A DNA stretch of 56,315 bases from Chloroflexota bacterium (GTDB lineage Bacteria > Chloroflexota > Dehalococcoidia > Lucifugimonadales > GCA-2719675). Positions within the stretch are counted from its first letter, which is position 1; each line of letters begins with the position of its first letter. The position numbers were made by a program, and so were the translations under genes. The stretch spans positions 1-56,315 of the forward strand of contig PBID01000012.1 of NCBI GenBank assembly GCA_002719675.1, read 5' to 3'. Of this stretch, positions 35,263 to 44,416 are shown in pieces. The notes under the pieces were generated by a model. That model did not search any database. It was given only the letters and a program-made list of their open reading frames with translations, and was not told where the DNA came from.

Positions 35263-35769
35263 ATGGCTATTGCACCAGGTGATAAGGCTCCCTTATTTAC
35301 ACTAATGGATCATAATCGAAAAAATGTTTCGTTGGAAAAGTTTTTAGGTAGAAAAAATGTAATTCTCGTATTTTTTGTTTTTGCTTTTACAGATGGCTGA
35401 ACAAGCCAAATCTTGGAATTGCGGAAAGCACAATCCGAATTTTCAAGAAGAGATACCCAAGTCTTGGGTATAAGTTGTGATTCTACAGCCACTTTGGCTG
35501 CATATAATCTTTCATTTGGCCCATCTTTAGGATATCCAGTCCAATTATTAAGCGATTTTTACCCTCATGGAGATGTTACAAAAAAATATAAATTGTTTAA
35601 TTCTGAAATAGGAACAGCAGATAGATCAGCTGTTGTTATTGATAAGAGTGGGTATGTACGTCAAGTTAACAAGTATCAATTTAGATCAGTTTTAGGTCCA
35701 AATGGTTACGGGATTGTTGACTTAGATTTTAATGTTAAAGATTTAATTAGTTTTATAGAAGATTTATAA
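35263..35769 (+). CDS. Selenocysteine-containing AhpE-like peroxiredoxin (in-frame TGA at Sec46)
   Basis: ATG 35263 has a strong AGGAGG-type site (35252-35257) 5 bases upstream. The frame runs 45 codons, meets TGA at 35398-35400, and continues without a break to TAA 35767-35769 (168 residues). Both parts are one peroxiredoxin: N-terminal APGDKAPLFTLMDHNRKNVSL, active-site strand VFFVFAFTDG-U-TSQILEL, then QVLGISCDST, YPVQLLSDFYPHGDVTKKY and DRSAVVIDKSG with the catalytic Arg121. TGA sits precisely at the peroxidatic position of the T-x-x-C motif (T43, U46), so it most likely encodes selenocysteine. The proline three residues before T43 is replaced by valine. Only one other cysteine (Cys72) is present, fitting a 1-Cys AhpE-like mechanism. 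Selenoprotein peroxiredoxins (PrxU) are known in a few bacteria. A Cys-to-stop mutation is the alternative. Confidence 0.85.
35411..35448 (+). promoter_or_regulatory. Candidate bacterial SECIS hairpin
   Basis: Starting 10 bases after the TGA, bases 35411-35425 can pair with 35434-35448: eight pairs (UCUUGGAA with UUUCAAGA, one G-U), a single bulged U at 35440, two A-U pairs, a bulged G at 35421 and a tight CGGA/UCCG stem, closing an 8-base loop (35426-35433) that contains one G. Position, length and an apical loop 25 bases after the UGA fit the bacterial selenocysteine-insertion element, which is read inside the coding region by SelB. Folded by eye. Confidence 0.65.
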
Positions 35770-35777
35770 ATTTTTTA

Positions 35778-36959
35778 TTAGTGCATTCTATAGTGAGCTA
35801 ATTCCATGAAGGTATTTTCAACTTCTGAAATATTATTTACAGGTGTTGGTAAATTAAAGAAGTTTTGTTGATTAGTACCTATTTCAGGAAGAATTTCTTC
35901 AGCTTTTTTAATGTTTGTGTTTTTTTCCTGAATCAGGATTTTAAAATTTCCTAAACCTTGATTGTTGATCAATTTTTTTATGTTTATTAGATTAATTTGT
36001 TTTTTTGATTGTTCAAGCTTTGAGTTTTGTATATTTTCAATCCATTTTTTTATCCCAAATATTTCCAAAAATTCTTTTTGAGAACATAAACTTACAGGTC
36101 TGATTTGATTCAATAGTCCAGCTTCAATTAGGTATGAAAAATCTATATTTGCAGTAATGTCTTGTTCCCCAATTCTCTGGAATGGACTAGCTCCAGAGGT
36201 GTGCTTAAAATAAGTTTGCATTGTTCCACGGGATTGATTGGAATATAAATTTTCACGTTCTTCTCCGTAATCAACTGTAACAATAAACCCTTTTTTAAGT
36301 GATTGAGTTATAGAGTTAAAAAGATTGTCTATTTCTAAGAAAATTTCTCCTTCAAAATTGTTGGGTAATTGAAATTTTAATTGAGACAATTTTTGGTTAA
36401 TTTTTTTTGATGAAGGTTGATCTAATATTGAAATTAATTTGTTGTTTTTGATAGTTACATATATTTCTTTCACTTCATTATTAATTATTTTGAATCTATG
36501 GAAAGGAAATGAATCAATTAATTCATTTGAAATGATGCAGCCAGAAATATTTTTTAATGGGATGAGATTACTTTTGATAGAGTTAAAATCAGTTTTTTTA
36601 TTAAGAGTTCTATCTACTCCTATGTATTGTATAGAATTAGCAAAATCTAAAGAAATACTTTTTGAATATGAATATATTGTTTCTGCTAAAATACCTGTTG
36701 AACATCCCAATTCTACAATTTGAAATTTATTTGGATATTTCATAAATTTCCACATTAAGTAAATGTGTTGAGAAAGAGCAGCCCCAAATGCTGGATGGAT
36801 ATATGGACTTGTGAGGTAATGAGAATTTGTACCGATGGGGTTTATTCTTGAATAGTATCCAAATTTTGGATGGTATAAAGCAATCTGAATAAATCTTGCA
36901 AAAGAAATTTTTCCTTCAGAAAGTATTTCTTTCCGAATAATTTTTTCTGATTGAGTCAA
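35778..36959 (-). CDS. SAM-dependent methyltransferase, MidA/NDUFAF7 family
   Basis: A 393-residue member of COG1565. The opening I-x-x-x-G-x-I-S-F-A-R-F-I-x-x-A-L-Y-H-P-x-x-G-Y-Y segment and the YLTSPYIHPAFGAALSQ block are diagnostic; the SAM-binding loop is IVELGCSTGILAETI. NELIDSFPFHRF and FIVTVDYGEE are also conserved. The mitochondrial relative methylates an arginine of complex I subunit NDUFS2, so a role on a respiratory-chain or other protein is possible. The likely start is TTG 36959. It is convergent with the peroxiredoxin gene (8-bp gap). Confidence 0.88.
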   Translation of the reverse strand: MTQSEKIIRKEILSEGKISFARFIQIALYHPKFGYYSRINPIGTNSHYLTSPYIHPAFGAALSQHIYLMWKFMKYPNKFQIVELGCSTGILAETIYSYSKSISLDFANSIQYIGVDRTLNKKTDFNSIKSNLIPLKNISGCIISNELIDSFPFHRFKIINNEVKEIYVTIKNNKLISILDQPSSKKINQKLSQLKFQLPNNFEGEIFLEIDNLFNSITQSLKKGFIVTVDYGEERENLYSNQSRGTMQTYFKHTSGASPFQRIGEQDITANIDFSYLIEAGLLNQIRPVSLCSQKEFLEIFGIKKWIENIQNSKLEQSKKQINLINIKKLINNQGLGNFKILIQEKNTNIKKAEEILPEIGTNQQNFFNLPTPVNNISEVENTFMELAHYRMH

Positions 36960-36978
36960 AATACATTACCACGGAGTA

Positions 36979-37209
36979 TTATGATTTTCCAGATCCATTT
37001 TTTTTGTTGTCATTGGAGTTGTTGTCATTTTTTTTGTTGTCATTGGATTTGCTATTGTCTGTTCTATCCCAACCCGAAACAGGCATGGAATTTTTAAATT
37101 CAGAAACTTGTCCGCAATTTAAACACTCACCTTTACTTACCGGGCCGTTAGGACTTTCAATAAGCCATTCGTGAACGCATTTAATTTGCTCTGCATTTTC
37201 TTTTTCCAT
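36979..37209 (-). CDS. Small zinc-ribbon-like protein with low-complexity tail
   Basis: A 76-residue protein. The N-terminal half has a likely zinc site, C11-x-H13 with C29-x2-C32 (KCVHEW and GECLNCGQ), followed by V-S-E-F-K-N-S-M-P-x-S-G-W. The C-terminal 25 residues are a tandem NDNKKN repeat rich in Asn, Lys and Ser, encoded by repeated DNA. AGGAA lies 6 bases before the ATG. The arrangement (ribbon plus disordered tail) suggests a small regulatory or RNA/DNA-contacting protein; the family name is unknown to me. It is between citrate synthase and the MidA-like gene in the same direction. Confidence 0.7.
   Translation of the reverse strand: MEKENAEQIKCVHEWLIESPNGPVSKGECLNCGQVSEFKNSMPVSGWDRTDNSKSNDNKKNDNNSNDNKKNGSGKS
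36996..37047. repeat. 22-bp tandem repeat (period 30 bp) in the zinc-ribbon gene
   Basis: Bases 36996-37017 and 37026-37047 are identical over 22 bp and are spaced by 30 bp, ten codons. They encode the N-D-N-K-K-N units of the disordered tail. Such a repeat is prone to slippage, so copy number may vary between relatives. Confidence 0.9.
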
Positions 37210-37238
37210 AAAATTTCCTTGGATTAATTTTTGGCAAA

Positions 37239-38393
37239 TTATCTATCTTCGATTTTTTTGTATTTCACATTGTTTTTCCCAGAATATAAAAGTCTAGGAC
37301 GTAGGATATCTTTCTTTTCAGATTGTTCTATAATATGAGCAACCCATCCAGGTATTCTTCCAATGCAAAAAATTGGTACAAATAAATCCTCTGGTATATC
37401 TAATAATGAATAAGATGCACCAGCCCATAAGTCAACATTGGGATGTAGCCCAATCCGTGCTCTACTTTGCATAGCATCTGTATCTACAACAGCTTGGATA
37501 ATTGAAAACCATTTGGGCTGCCCCTTGATTTTTGCTAAATCTTTTGCTGCTGTTTTAAGATGTTTTGCTCTAGGATCTGTAGTTTTGTAAACTGGGTGAC
37601 CAAATCCCATAATTCTTTCCCCATTATTTAAGGCTTTTTCGACATAAGTATTTGCATTGGATTCATTCCCGATTTCATTTGCCATTTTTATCACACCTTC
37701 TGCAGCTCCGCCGTGTTTGGGGCCTTTTAGAGCTGAAATTGCTGCTGTGATACAGGAGAAGAAATCTGAACCAGTTGAAGCAGAAACTCTAGCTGAAAAA
37801 GTAGATGCATTTACTCCATGTTCAGCATGTAAAATGAAATCTTTATCTATAGCATTAGATTCCGATTGTTCTGAAGTTTTATCAAACAACATATGTAAGA
37901 AATTTTCGGCTAGTGAAAAGTTTTTTTTAGGTTGAATTGGAGTTTGGTCGTTTCTGATTCTTTGGTGGGCTGCAACTATCATAGGTGTATAGGCTATTAA
38001 TTTGATTCCCATATTGATAGTTGAATTAGTATCAAAGTTTGAGGGTTTTGTTTCCATTGATCCTATAGTTGAAATTACAGATTGCAGAACATCCATTGGA
38101 TGAGATTCTTTGAGGTTGTAAATGATATCAAGCGCAATTTTTGGTAGTTGATTTATCTCATTAAGTTTATTTTGAAATATTTTTAACTCGGAATCATTAG
38201 GTAAATATTTATATAGAAGTAGGAAGCAAACTTCTTCAAATGTAGAATTTGTGGCTAAATCGTTAATGTCATAGCCACAGTAACTTAATAATCCATTTTT
38301 TCCATCAATATCACTAATGTTTGTTTTGTCGAAGTAGACGTTTTTAAGCCCTTTTTTTAATTCAATTGAATTTTTGGCACTCATTATCGCCAC
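37239..38393 (-). CDS. gltA: Citrate synthase
   Basis: A 384-residue type-I-fold citrate synthase, which condenses acetyl-CoA and oxaloacetate at the entry of the TCA cycle. Catalytic blocks: LHAEHGVNASTFSARV, GPKHGGAAEGVI, MGFGHPVYKTTDPRAKHLK and the C-terminal FCIGRIPGWVAHIIEQ. The short length is that of the Gram-positive/archaeal dimeric form, not the NADH-regulated E. coli hexamer. A 2-methylcitrate synthase is possible but no prp genes are nearby. GGTGG precedes the ATG by 6 bases. It is divergent from prs and has its own promoter at 38512-38540. Confidence 0.95.
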   Translation of the reverse strand: MAIMSAKNSIELKKGLKNVYFDKTNISDIDGKNGLLSYCGYDINDLATNSTFEEVCFLLLYKYLPNDSELKIFQNKLNEINQLPKIALDIIYNLKESHPMDVLQSVISTIGSMETKPSNFDTNSTINMGIKLIAYTPMIVAAHQRIRNDQTPIQPKKNFSLAENFLHMLFDKTSEQSESNAIDKDFILHAEHGVNASTFSARVSASTGSDFFSCITAAISALKGPKHGGAAEGVIKMANEIGNESNANTYVEKALNNGERIMGFGHPVYKTTDPRAKHLKTAAKDLAKIKGQPKWFSIIQAVVDTDAMQSRARIGLHPNVDLWAGASYSLLDIPEDLFVPIFCIGRIPGWVAHIIEQSEKKDILRPRLLYSGKNNVKYKKIEDR

Positions 38394-38744
38394 CCAACTC
38401 TGTGAAAATTTCCATCTTTAGTGGATTTGTAAGTCAAAACTAATTTAGCCCTAAATAAACATCGGAATTAAGCAACAATTGACAGAACATTTGGTGCTTT
38501 AAAGGTACTAAATTATAGCATTGATAATATAAAAAATCAATATTGACTTAAATTGAAATCTGGACTAAATTAATCTTAAAATTTTTATAATTTCCATAAT
38601 ATTTTTGAATTTAATCGAATTATTTTCTTTATATAATTATCATTTAAATCATAATTTTTGTTTTTTCTTAATAACCATTACTTTAATTAGTGCATAGTTA
38701 TGCCAATTAGATGTATATTGGAATAAATTACTAGTTGGTGTTGT
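38394..38744. other. Divergent promoter region between citrate synthase and prs
   Basis: The 351 bp hold the minus-strand promoter above and a possible plus-strand promoter toward prs: TTGACT (38543-38548), 17 bp, TAAATT (38566-38571). The two -35 boxes are nearly back to back (2 bp apart). No tRNA, riboswitch or small gene was seen. Confidence 0.5.
38512..38540 (-). promoter_or_regulatory. Sigma-70-type promoter for citrate synthase
   Basis: On the minus strand TTGATT (38535-38540) and a perfect TATAAT (38512-38517) are separated by exactly 17 bp. Transcription would start near 38505 and give a leader of about 110 bases. Confidence 0.6.
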
Positions 38745-39695
38745 ATGTCAATATTTGATGAAATTAAAGTTTTTTCTGGCAATTCTCATCCTGAATTGGC
38801 GCGAGATATTTGTCAATATTTGAAAATTCCTTTGGGTAAATCTGAAGTTTTTAAGTTTAGCAATGATGAAACTTTTGTTAGGATCCAAGAGAATGTTCGA
38901 GAGAAAGATGTTTTTTTAGTACAACCAATTTCAGCTCCGGTTAATGACAATTTAATGGAACTTTTTATTATGATTGACGCAGCTAGAAGAGCTTCAGCTG
39001 GTCGCATCACTGTTGTAATTCCATATTATGCCTATGGTAGGACTGATAAAAAAGATCAGCCCAGAGTTGCAATTACTGCAAGATTAATAGCTGATTTTAT
39101 TACTACTGCAGGAGCAGATAGAGTATTAACTATGAATTTACATGCAGGTCAAATTCAAGGGTTTTTTAATATTCCTTTAGATGAATTAACTTCTATACCT
39201 TTACTTGCTAGCCAATATAAAGATAAAAATATGGATGATCTTGTTGTTGTTGCTACCGATGTTGGTGCTGCAAAACGTGCACATGATTTGGCAGATTTAT
39301 TAGGAACTCCTATGGCTATAATTGAGAAGCAAAGGTATGGAAATGAAGATGTTGTTGAAGCAGTTAATTTGATTGGCGATGTGAAAGATAAATGTGCATT
39401 GATTGTGGATGATGAGATAGGAACTGGTGGAACTGTAGTTGCTGCATCAAAAATTTTAACAAAATTTGGTGTGAATAAAATATATTGCTGTGCTGTACAT
39501 CCTGTTTTGTCCGGGAATGCATCTAATTTATTAGCTGAAAGTAATATTTCAGAGATAATAGTTACAGATACATTGCCTGTGCCAGCTAATAAAATGATAC
39601 CTAATTTAAAAGTAGTTTCTGTATCGAATATGCTTGGTGAAGCTATTTCTAGGATTCATGCTGGCTTGTCCGTAGGAGCAATGTTTGGTCATTAA
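38745..39695 (+). CDS. prs: Ribose-phosphate pyrophosphokinase
   Basis: A 316-residue PRPP synthetase that transfers pyrophosphate from ATP to ribose-5-phosphate, feeding nucleotide, NAD and amino-acid synthesis. Visible: FSGNSHPELARDICQYL, PYYAYGRTDKK, TMNLHAGQIQGFF and the PRPP loop VDDEIGTGGTVVAA. Class I length. It is followed 72 bp later by secA on the same strand. Confidence 0.97.
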   Translation: MSIFDEIKVFSGNSHPELARDICQYLKIPLGKSEVFKFSNDETFVRIQENVREKDVFLVQPISAPVNDNLMELFIMIDAARRASAGRITVVIPYYAYGRTDKKDQPRVAITARLIADFITTAGADRVLTMNLHAGQIQGFFNIPLDELTSIPLLASQYKDKNMDDLVVVATDVGAAKRAHDLADLLGTPMAIIEKQRYGNEDVVEAVNLIGDVKDKCALIVDDEIGTGGTVVAASKILTKFGVNKIYCCAVHPVLSGNASNLLAESNISEIIVTDTLPVPANKMIPNLKVVSVSNMLGEAISRIHAGLSVGAMFGH

Positions 39696-39767
39696 TTGAC
39701 TTTTTCAAATGTTTGGATTGATTTTAATTTTGAATTTCAAACAGTAATTTGGAGTGTATTTCAATAA

Positions 39768-42395
39768 ATGTTTAGTGGACTATCAAAATTTTTCCCTGGT
39801 TCAAATCATCGCTTGTTAAATAAGTTGCAGCCAATAGTTAATCAAGTGAATGAGTTGGAGAAAAATTATCAGGATTTGTCTGATGAAAAATTATCACAAA
39901 CCACCTTGTTATTTAAAAAAAGGATTAAAAACGGTGAATCATTAGATGATATTTTACCTGAAGCTTTTGCATTAGTTAGAGAAGCAGCAAAAAGAGTGTT
40001 AGGTCAGCGCCATTTTGATGTTCAATTAATGGGAGGTGTTGTTCTTAATCAAGGTAGAATTTCAGAAATGAAAACTGGTGAAGGTAAAACCTTGGTAGCA
40101 ACTTTAGCTGCCTATTTAAATTCTCTTGAATCAAAAGGTGTGCACGTTATTACTGTTAACGATTATTTATCTAAACGTGATGCTCAATGGATGGGGTCTG
40201 TTTATGGGTTTTTAGGAATTTCAACTGCTGCTTTGCAAAATAAAACTGCTTATATTTATGATCCTTCACTTGAAGGTGATGGAGAAAAATTAAGAGAAAT
40301 CCCACGTAGACAAGCATATGAAGCTGATATTACTTACGGAACTAATAGTGAATTTGGTTTTGATTATTTGAGGGATAATATGGTTAGTAATATAGGTGAT
40401 CGAGTTCAAAGGTCGCTTAATTATGCTATTGTTGACGAAGTAGACAATATTCTAATAGATGAAGCTAGAACTCCTTTAATAATTAGTGGCCCAGCACAGG
40501 AATCTACTAATGAATACAAGAGATTTGCTAAGGTCGTCTCTAATCTATCCCAAGAATCTGATTATTTGATTGATCAAAAGCATAGAACTGTTTCTTTGAC
40601 CCAAGAAGGTATTTCTCGTTTAGAAGATATATTAAATGTTTCTAATTTATATGATTATGCCAATTTAAAATTAGTTCATTTTGCTGAAAATGCATTGAAA
40701 GCAAATGCACTATACAAAAAGGATGTGGAATATGTTATTAAGGATGGGAGTATAGTAATTGTTGATGAATTTACAGGTAGATTAATGTTTGGTAGACGAT
40801 ACTCTGACGGGATACATCAAGCTTTGGAAGCTAAAGAAAACCTATCTATTCAACGTGAAACAATGACTTTCGCTTCGATTACTATTCAAAATTATTTTCG
40901 AATGTACCCTAAACTATCAGGCATGACCGGAACAGCAGTTACTGAGTCTGAGGAATTTCATAAAATTTATAAACTTGATGTTGTGGAAATACCTACTAAT
41001 CGACCTATGCTCAGAGAAGATAAGAATGATTTCATTTATAGAGATCAAAAATCTAAGTATGATGCAGTTGTTTCTGAAATAATATCTTTTTATGGTAAGG
41101 GAACCCCTGTTTTAGTAGGTACAACCGATATAGCCAAATCAGAGTTAATAAGTGGAATGCTTAAAACAAAAAATGTTCCTCACCAAGTTCTTAATGCTAA
41201 ACAGCATGAGAAAGAGGCAGAGATAGTTGCTCAGGCTGGTAAAACCTCTTCAGTGACTATTGCAACCAATATGGCTGGCAGAGGAACTGATATTGTTTTA
41301 GGAGGTAACCCAGATTCATTGAATCTTTCGGAAGATCAATGGGATTCAAATCATCAAGAAGTCCTTAATTTGGGAGGCTTATATATTATTGGAACTGAAA
41401 GACATGAAGCTAGAAGAATAGATAATCAGCTTCGCGGAAGAGCTGGTAGGCAAGGAGATCCAGGTAATTCTAGATTTTTTGTAGCCCTTGATGATGATTT
41501 GATGAAGAGATTTGGTGGAGATACAATTCGTAAATTTATGGATATGGCTGGGATGGATAAGGATGTCGCTATAGAAAACCAAATGATTACAAGACAAATT
41601 GAAAGCGCTCAAGTAAAAGTTGAAGGTTATCATTTTGATATTAGGAAAAATTTAGTTGAATATGATGATGTAGCAAATGCCCATAGAAATGTTATTTATT
41701 CGGAACGTGAAAAAATTTTAAATTCAGAAAATTTAACTGCTCATATATTTTCAATTGTAGAAAAAGAAATTTTCGAAATGGTAGGAAATTATACTAGTGG
41801 GTTATCAAAAATAGAATGGGATATACCAGGATTGCTAAAAGAAGTATCTGGAATACTAATCAATAGTCACGTTGTCCCTGAGATTTCAGAATTGCAAAAT
41901 TTAGAGACAGACCAGATACAAGTTTTGATTTTAAGCGCATATAAAGAACTCTATGATGATACCGAAAATTCTGTTGGACTTAAACAAATGAGAGAATTTG
42001 AGAAGCAATTGTTGTTACACATAATCGATGGTCATTGGGTGTATCATTTAACTGCAATGGAGAATCTCAGGCAAGGTATTGGATTACAGGCTGTTGGACA
42101 GAGAGATCCACTAGTTGCGTATAAAAAAGAAGCACACGATCAGTTCCAAGATTTACTAGCAAGAATTGAACATGATGTAGTAAGAGGGATCTTTTCGATA
42201 AGAGATTCAATAAATTCATCTTCAAATTCTAGATCTAATACTACTCGTAATGTTAGCAACAAGAGCATAATGTCTGATGTGGTCGAAAAACAAAGCACCA
42301 CCGGTAAGGATATCAAATCAAAAGTGGGTAGAAATGAGAAATGTCCATGTGGAAGTGGTAGAAAATATAAAAAATGCCATGGAACGGATTTATAA
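39768..42395 (+). CDS. secA: Protein translocase subunit SecA
   Basis: An 875-residue ATPase that drives secretory proteins through SecYEG. The P-loop is MKTGEGKT (101-108), Walker B IVDEVDNILIDEA, and NMAGRGTDIVLGG and LRGRAGRQGDPG complete the helicase motifs; the preprotein crosslinking and helical scaffold regions are full length. The C terminus carries a zinc-binding SEC-C motif with Cys859, Cys861, Cys870 and His871 (CPCGSGRKYKKCHG), which binds SecB or ribosomes. The last 6 bp overlap the end of the convergent oxidoreductase gene. Confidence 0.98.
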   Translation: MFSGLSKFFPGSNHRLLNKLQPIVNQVNELEKNYQDLSDEKLSQTTLLFKKRIKNGESLDDILPEAFALVREAAKRVLGQRHFDVQLMGGVVLNQGRISEMKTGEGKTLVATLAAYLNSLESKGVHVITVNDYLSKRDAQWMGSVYGFLGISTAALQNKTAYIYDPSLEGDGEKLREIPRRQAYEADITYGTNSEFGFDYLRDNMVSNIGDRVQRSLNYAIVDEVDNILIDEARTPLIISGPAQESTNEYKRFAKVVSNLSQESDYLIDQKHRTVSLTQEGISRLEDILNVSNLYDYANLKLVHFAENALKANALYKKDVEYVIKDGSIVIVDEFTGRLMFGRRYSDGIHQALEAKENLSIQRETMTFASITIQNYFRMYPKLSGMTGTAVTESEEFHKIYKLDVVEIPTNRPMLREDKNDFIYRDQKSKYDAVVSEIISFYGKGTPVLVGTTDIAKSELISGMLKTKNVPHQVLNAKQHEKEAEIVAQAGKTSSVTIATNMAGRGTDIVLGGNPDSLNLSEDQWDSNHQEVLNLGGLYIIGTERHEARRIDNQLRGRAGRQGDPGNSRFFVALDDDLMKRFGGDTIRKFMDMAGMDKDVAIENQMITRQIESAQVKVEGYHFDIRKNLVEYDDVANAHRNVIYSEREKILNSENLTAHIFSIVEKEIFEMVGNYTSGLSKIEWDIPGLLKEVSGILINSHVVPEISELQNLETDQIQVLILSAYKELYDDTENSVGLKQMREFEKQLLLHIIDGHWVYHLTAMENLRQGIGLQAVGQRDPLVAYKKEAHDQFQDLLARIEHDVVRGIFSIRDSINSSSNSRSNTTRNVSNKSIMSDVVEKQSTTGKDIKSKVGRNEKCPCGSGRKYKKCHGTDL

Positions 42396-43277
42396 ATCTT
42401 TAGGACTAATTGAATTGCCTGTTTCTAAGCTGAGTTCTATTGCTTCAGCAACTTGAATGCTTCTTATCATCTGATTAAATGTGATAGGATTTTTTGTTTT
42501 TCCGGTTAGAATAGGGATTAATTTTTTAATTCCTTTTTCGTAAAAGTCGTCAGAATTAATTTGAGTGTTGATAATACCATTTTTGCTTAATCCCGTCATT
42601 TGAAATTGATAAATACCTTTTCCAATGAATGACAAAGTGACTAATGGACCATCTTTGAATTGACATAAGGCTTGTACGTTAGACTCAACCTCATTTTTTG
42701 GATGTTCAATGGCTTTAATTGATTCTATTTCATCACCATGAATATGAAGCATTAATTCAATTATATGAATTCCATAGAATAAAAGGCTTTTATACTTTGA
42801 AGCTGGACCCAAATAATTAGCGAAGGTTAAATCACCAATTTGATTTAACTGTTTGATGTGATTTGTTGTGTCAGACGAAAACCGTAATGTAGAAAAAGAT
42901 GTCATTATAATGTTTGACTGTTCTACAAGATTAATTAATGTTTTTGCTTCATTTATCGTTTGAGTAACAGGTTTTTCAACGAACAATGGCTTTTTTTGAT
43001 CTATAGCAAATTTTGCATATTCTAAATGTTTTTCTGGACGCCTAGTTATTACAAAGACTAAATCGCTATTTGAGACAAGTGATTCTGGAGTTGTCTCTAT
43101 ATTTTTAATTTTGCCATATGAAGCCATTTTTTTGGTTAATTCATTATCTTCACCCCAAATTCCAGTAACCTTAACGCCACTTTCTGCCCAAAACTTTTCA
43201 TGATTATTTAAATTGAGAATTTCACAAAATTTTTCAACGTGGCTATTATCTGAACCAAGGAAACCTATCTTATACAT
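42390..43277 (-). CDS. Gfo/Idh/MocA-family oxidoreductase
   Basis: A 295-residue NAD(P)-dependent dehydrogenase-like protein. The Rossmann start is KIGFLGSDNSHVEKFCEIL, with G-S-D-N-S-H replacing the usual G-x-G-x-x-A/G, a variant of this family. The conserved Glu-Lys-Pro (KPLFVEKPVTQT) follows. A second alpha/beta domain (about 120-290) has HIIELMLHIHGDEI where the catalytic histidine is expected. Substrates are usually sugars or inositols; none can be assigned. Starts directly after the transaldolase stop with AGGAG 9 bases before the ATG. Confidence 0.82.
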   Translation of the reverse strand: MYKIGFLGSDNSHVEKFCEILNLNNHEKFWAESGVKVTGIWGEDNELTKKMASYGKIKNIETTPESLVSNSDLVFVITRRPEKHLEYAKFAIDQKKPLFVEKPVTQTINEAKTLINLVEQSNIIMTSFSTLRFSSDTTNHIKQLNQIGDLTFANYLGPASKYKSLLFYGIHIIELMLHIHGDEIESIKAIEHPKNEVESNVQALCQFKDGPLVTLSFIGKGIYQFQMTGLSKNGIINTQINSDDFYEKGIKKLIPILTGKTKNPITFNQMIRSIQVAEAIELSLETGNSISPKDL

Positions 43278-44396
43278 TTATTTAATCTCCTTTTTTAGAT
43301 TTTTTATTTTCCCAGAAAGATTTTCTTGTAATTCATCATATGAATCTGAGAATAATTCAATTCCTTCATTTAGAAGTTCTTGTGTAATTGCTTCAAGATC
43401 AATATTAATTTTTTCTAAAAGTTGTATGTTATATTGAGCATCATTAGATGAAGTACTTTTTTTAATTGATAGTATTTTTTCAACAGAATCTAAAGTTGCT
43501 TCTGGCATTGTGTTAATAGTATTTTTCATACATAAATTTTCAACATAATATGTGTTATTATATTTTGGGTTTTTAGTACTAGTACTTGCCCAAAGCGGTC
43601 TTTGAACCATTGCACCATGATCTTTTAATTTTTTAAATTTTTCATTAGAAAAATCAGTTTTGAAGTCTTCGTAAGCTAAGATTGCATTTGAAATAGCAAC
43701 TGAACCTAATAATTTTTCTTTTTGGATTTCAGATAAATTAGAATTGCATTCTATTAAAGGGTCTACTTTAGAATCTACTCGGCTTACAAAAAAAGATGCA
43801 ACTGATGCAATACTACTAATTTTTTTTCCTGATTCTAGACGTTTTGATAAACCGGAGATATAAGCGTTTCTAACTTTTTTATATTTTTTTAATGAAAATA
43901 TTAAAGTTATATTCACATTGATACCTTTAGAAATCAAATGCTCTACGCACTCAATACCTGGATCAGTTGCAGGTACTTTAATCATTACATTTGATTTATT
44001 TAATTCATGAAATAGTTTTTCAGCTTCAGAAATTGTGGAAGAAATATCATTAGCAAAATGTGGATTAACTTCTAAAGACACATAACCATCTTTCATGTTA
44101 GTTTTGTCATATACTGGTTTAAGGATATCTGCAGCATTTTTGATGTCTTCTATAGCTAGATTTTCATAAATTTGTTGTATATTGAATTGTTTTTGATTGA
44201 GCTTATTTAATGATGAATCATATTCATTTCCAGATGAAATAGCTTTGTTAAATATCGAAGGATTTGAAGTGACTCCTGTGATTCCACGTTGGACTAGTTT
44301 TTCTAAGCTGCCAGATAAAATTAATTCTCTTGATAAATCGTCATACCAAACTGATTGACCAATTTCTTTGATTTGATTTATCGGATTTGAAACCAT
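43278..44396 (-). CDS. tal: Transaldolase
   Basis: A 372-residue transaldolase of the pentose phosphate pathway, transferring dihydroxyacetone between sugar phosphates. The Schiff-base lysine is Lys140 in NVMIKVPATDPG; the N-terminal GITGVTSNPSIFNKA and INVNITLIFSLKKY are standard, and SVASFFVSRVDSKVD completes the site. The length is that of the longer actinobacterial/chloroflexal subclass. AGGAG lies 7 bases before the ATG. It lies 20 bp after the biotin carrier gene in a minus-strand run. Confidence 0.96.
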   Translation of the reverse strand: MVSNPINQIKEIGQSVWYDDLSRELILSGSLEKLVQRGITGVTSNPSIFNKAISSGNEYDSSLNKLNQKQFNIQQIYENLAIEDIKNAADILKPVYDKTNMKDGYVSLEVNPHFANDISSTISEAEKLFHELNKSNVMIKVPATDPGIECVEHLISKGINVNITLIFSLKKYKKVRNAYISGLSKRLESGKKISSIASVASFFVSRVDSKVDPLIECNSNLSEIQKEKLLGSVAISNAILAYEDFKTDFSNEKFKKLKDHGAMVQRPLWASTSTKNPKYNNTYYVENLCMKNTINTMPEATLDSVEKILSIKKSTSSNDAQYNIQLLEKINIDLEAITQELLNEGIELFSDSYDELQENLSGKIKNLKKEIK

Positions 44397-44416
44397 TTCT
44401 AACTCCTTTATGATGT

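Noticed and set aside
35263-35400. Reading the peroxiredoxin as two separate fragments or a pseudogene
   Set aside because: Frame, ribosome site and homology are continuous across the TGA, which falls on the catalytic residue and is followed by a hairpin; no other disruption is present.
38394-38744. tRNA gene in the citrate synthase/prs spacer
   Set aside because: No acceptor stem or TTC-like T-loop could be paired on either strand.
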